64,000 nt of DNA from Epilithonimonas mollis (GTDB lineage Bacteria; Bacteroidota; Bacteroidia; Flavobacteriales; Weeksellaceae): positions 1 to 64,000 of the forward strand of contig NZ_FRAM01000001.1 of the NCBI RefSeq assembly GCF_900142325.1, in the 5' to 3' direction. The notes under the pieces are model-generated. The model did not search any database, was not told where the DNA came from, and saw nothing but the letters and a program-made list of their open reading frames with translations. The translations under genes were made by a program, and so were the position numbers. Numbering within the stretch: the first letter of the stretch is position 1; every line of letters begins with the position of its first letter. Below, piece by piece: positions 63,931 through 64,000 of the stretch.

Positions 63931-64000
63931 ATGACAGTACAGGACATTGCAGGACACTACAGCATAGAAGGCACCAACCAGGAAGCAGAAAGCAGCATTT
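63931..64000 (+). CDS. Start of an unidentified gene
   Basis: ATG at 63931 with 23 residues in the window (MTVQDIAGHYSIEGTNQEAE...). AGAGG sits directly before the ATG. DIAGHYSIEGxN resembles the opening of small beta-barrel or lipocalin-like domains, but the piece is too short to identify. Confidence 0.4.
   Translation, partial: MTVQDIAGHYSIEGTNQEAESSI

Noticed and set aside
1-64000. CRISPR arrays, toxin-antitoxin pairs, restriction or phage-defence genes
   Set aside because: I looked for regular repeats and for nuclease, methylase and small paired genes and saw none that I could support.

Overview
The window is AT-rich chromosomal DNA from a flavobacterium, most likely Chryseobacterium or a close relative in the Weeksellaceae. 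The support is: two proteins with type IX secretion (T9SS) C-terminal tails, LytTR/LytS signalling, Bacteroidota-type TAnnTTTG promoter boxes, weak Shine-Dalgarno sites, and dispersed intergenic repeats of the kind common in flavobacteria. The genus is an inference; no rRNA is present.

Region 1 (1-17.7 kb) is worn DNA. It opens with the end of tenA and a HAD phosphatase gene that is frameshifted and then fused to the inside of an IS1595-type transposase. Next come a frameshifted AraC regulator, a dead SDR gene beside its intact paralogue, a LytS/LytTR two-component pair, and a decayed outer-membrane gene. The healthy part is an export operon (8.6-13.7 kb): DUF2147 protein, TolC-like protein, membrane-fusion lipoprotein, FtsX permease, two very small membrane peptides that I read directly from the DNA, and a LolD-like ATPase. 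From 13.9 to 17.6 kb lies a mobile-element scar: relaxase fragment, multiply broken membrane-protein gene, small ORF and doubly frameshifted serine recombinase. It ends at a tRNA-Arg(UCG).

Region 2 (17.7-45.9 kb) is mostly ordinary core and surface genes: an outer-membrane barrel with a 990-residue TPR partner, an APC permease, a PAS histidine kinase with response regulator, aldo/keto reductase, aroE, a family 6 uracil-DNA-glycosylase-like enzyme, a PBP4-type peptidase, both enzymes of proline catabolism (pruA and proline dehydrogenase, 3 kb apart on opposite strands) around pncA, and a membrane-anchored TPR/AraC regulator with a TPR companion upstream of a large T9SS adhesin-like protein.

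Region 3 (45.9-61.8 kb, mostly minus strand) holds purH, purN and purM, an FMN reductase, and then a complete reductive pyrimidine degradation locus. Its Lrp-type regulator is divergent from mmsA, aminotransferase, NCS1 transporter, dihydropyrimidinase, beta-ureidopropionase, preT, preA and an M20 amidohydrolase. Together these would import uracil or thymine, reduce it, open the ring, release beta-alanine (or 3-aminoisobutyrate), transaminate it and pass the semialdehyde to acetyl-CoA or propionyl-CoA. Dispersed repeats sit in three of the spacers. The window closes with a DUF4142 lipoprotein, an orphan protein, a DJ-1/PfpI protein and the start of an unidentified gene.

I found no CRISPR array, prophage or obvious defence system. 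The least explained items are the two tiny peptides in the export operon, the long perfect hairpin before the permease, the TPR-AraC pair, and the cluster of broken genes.
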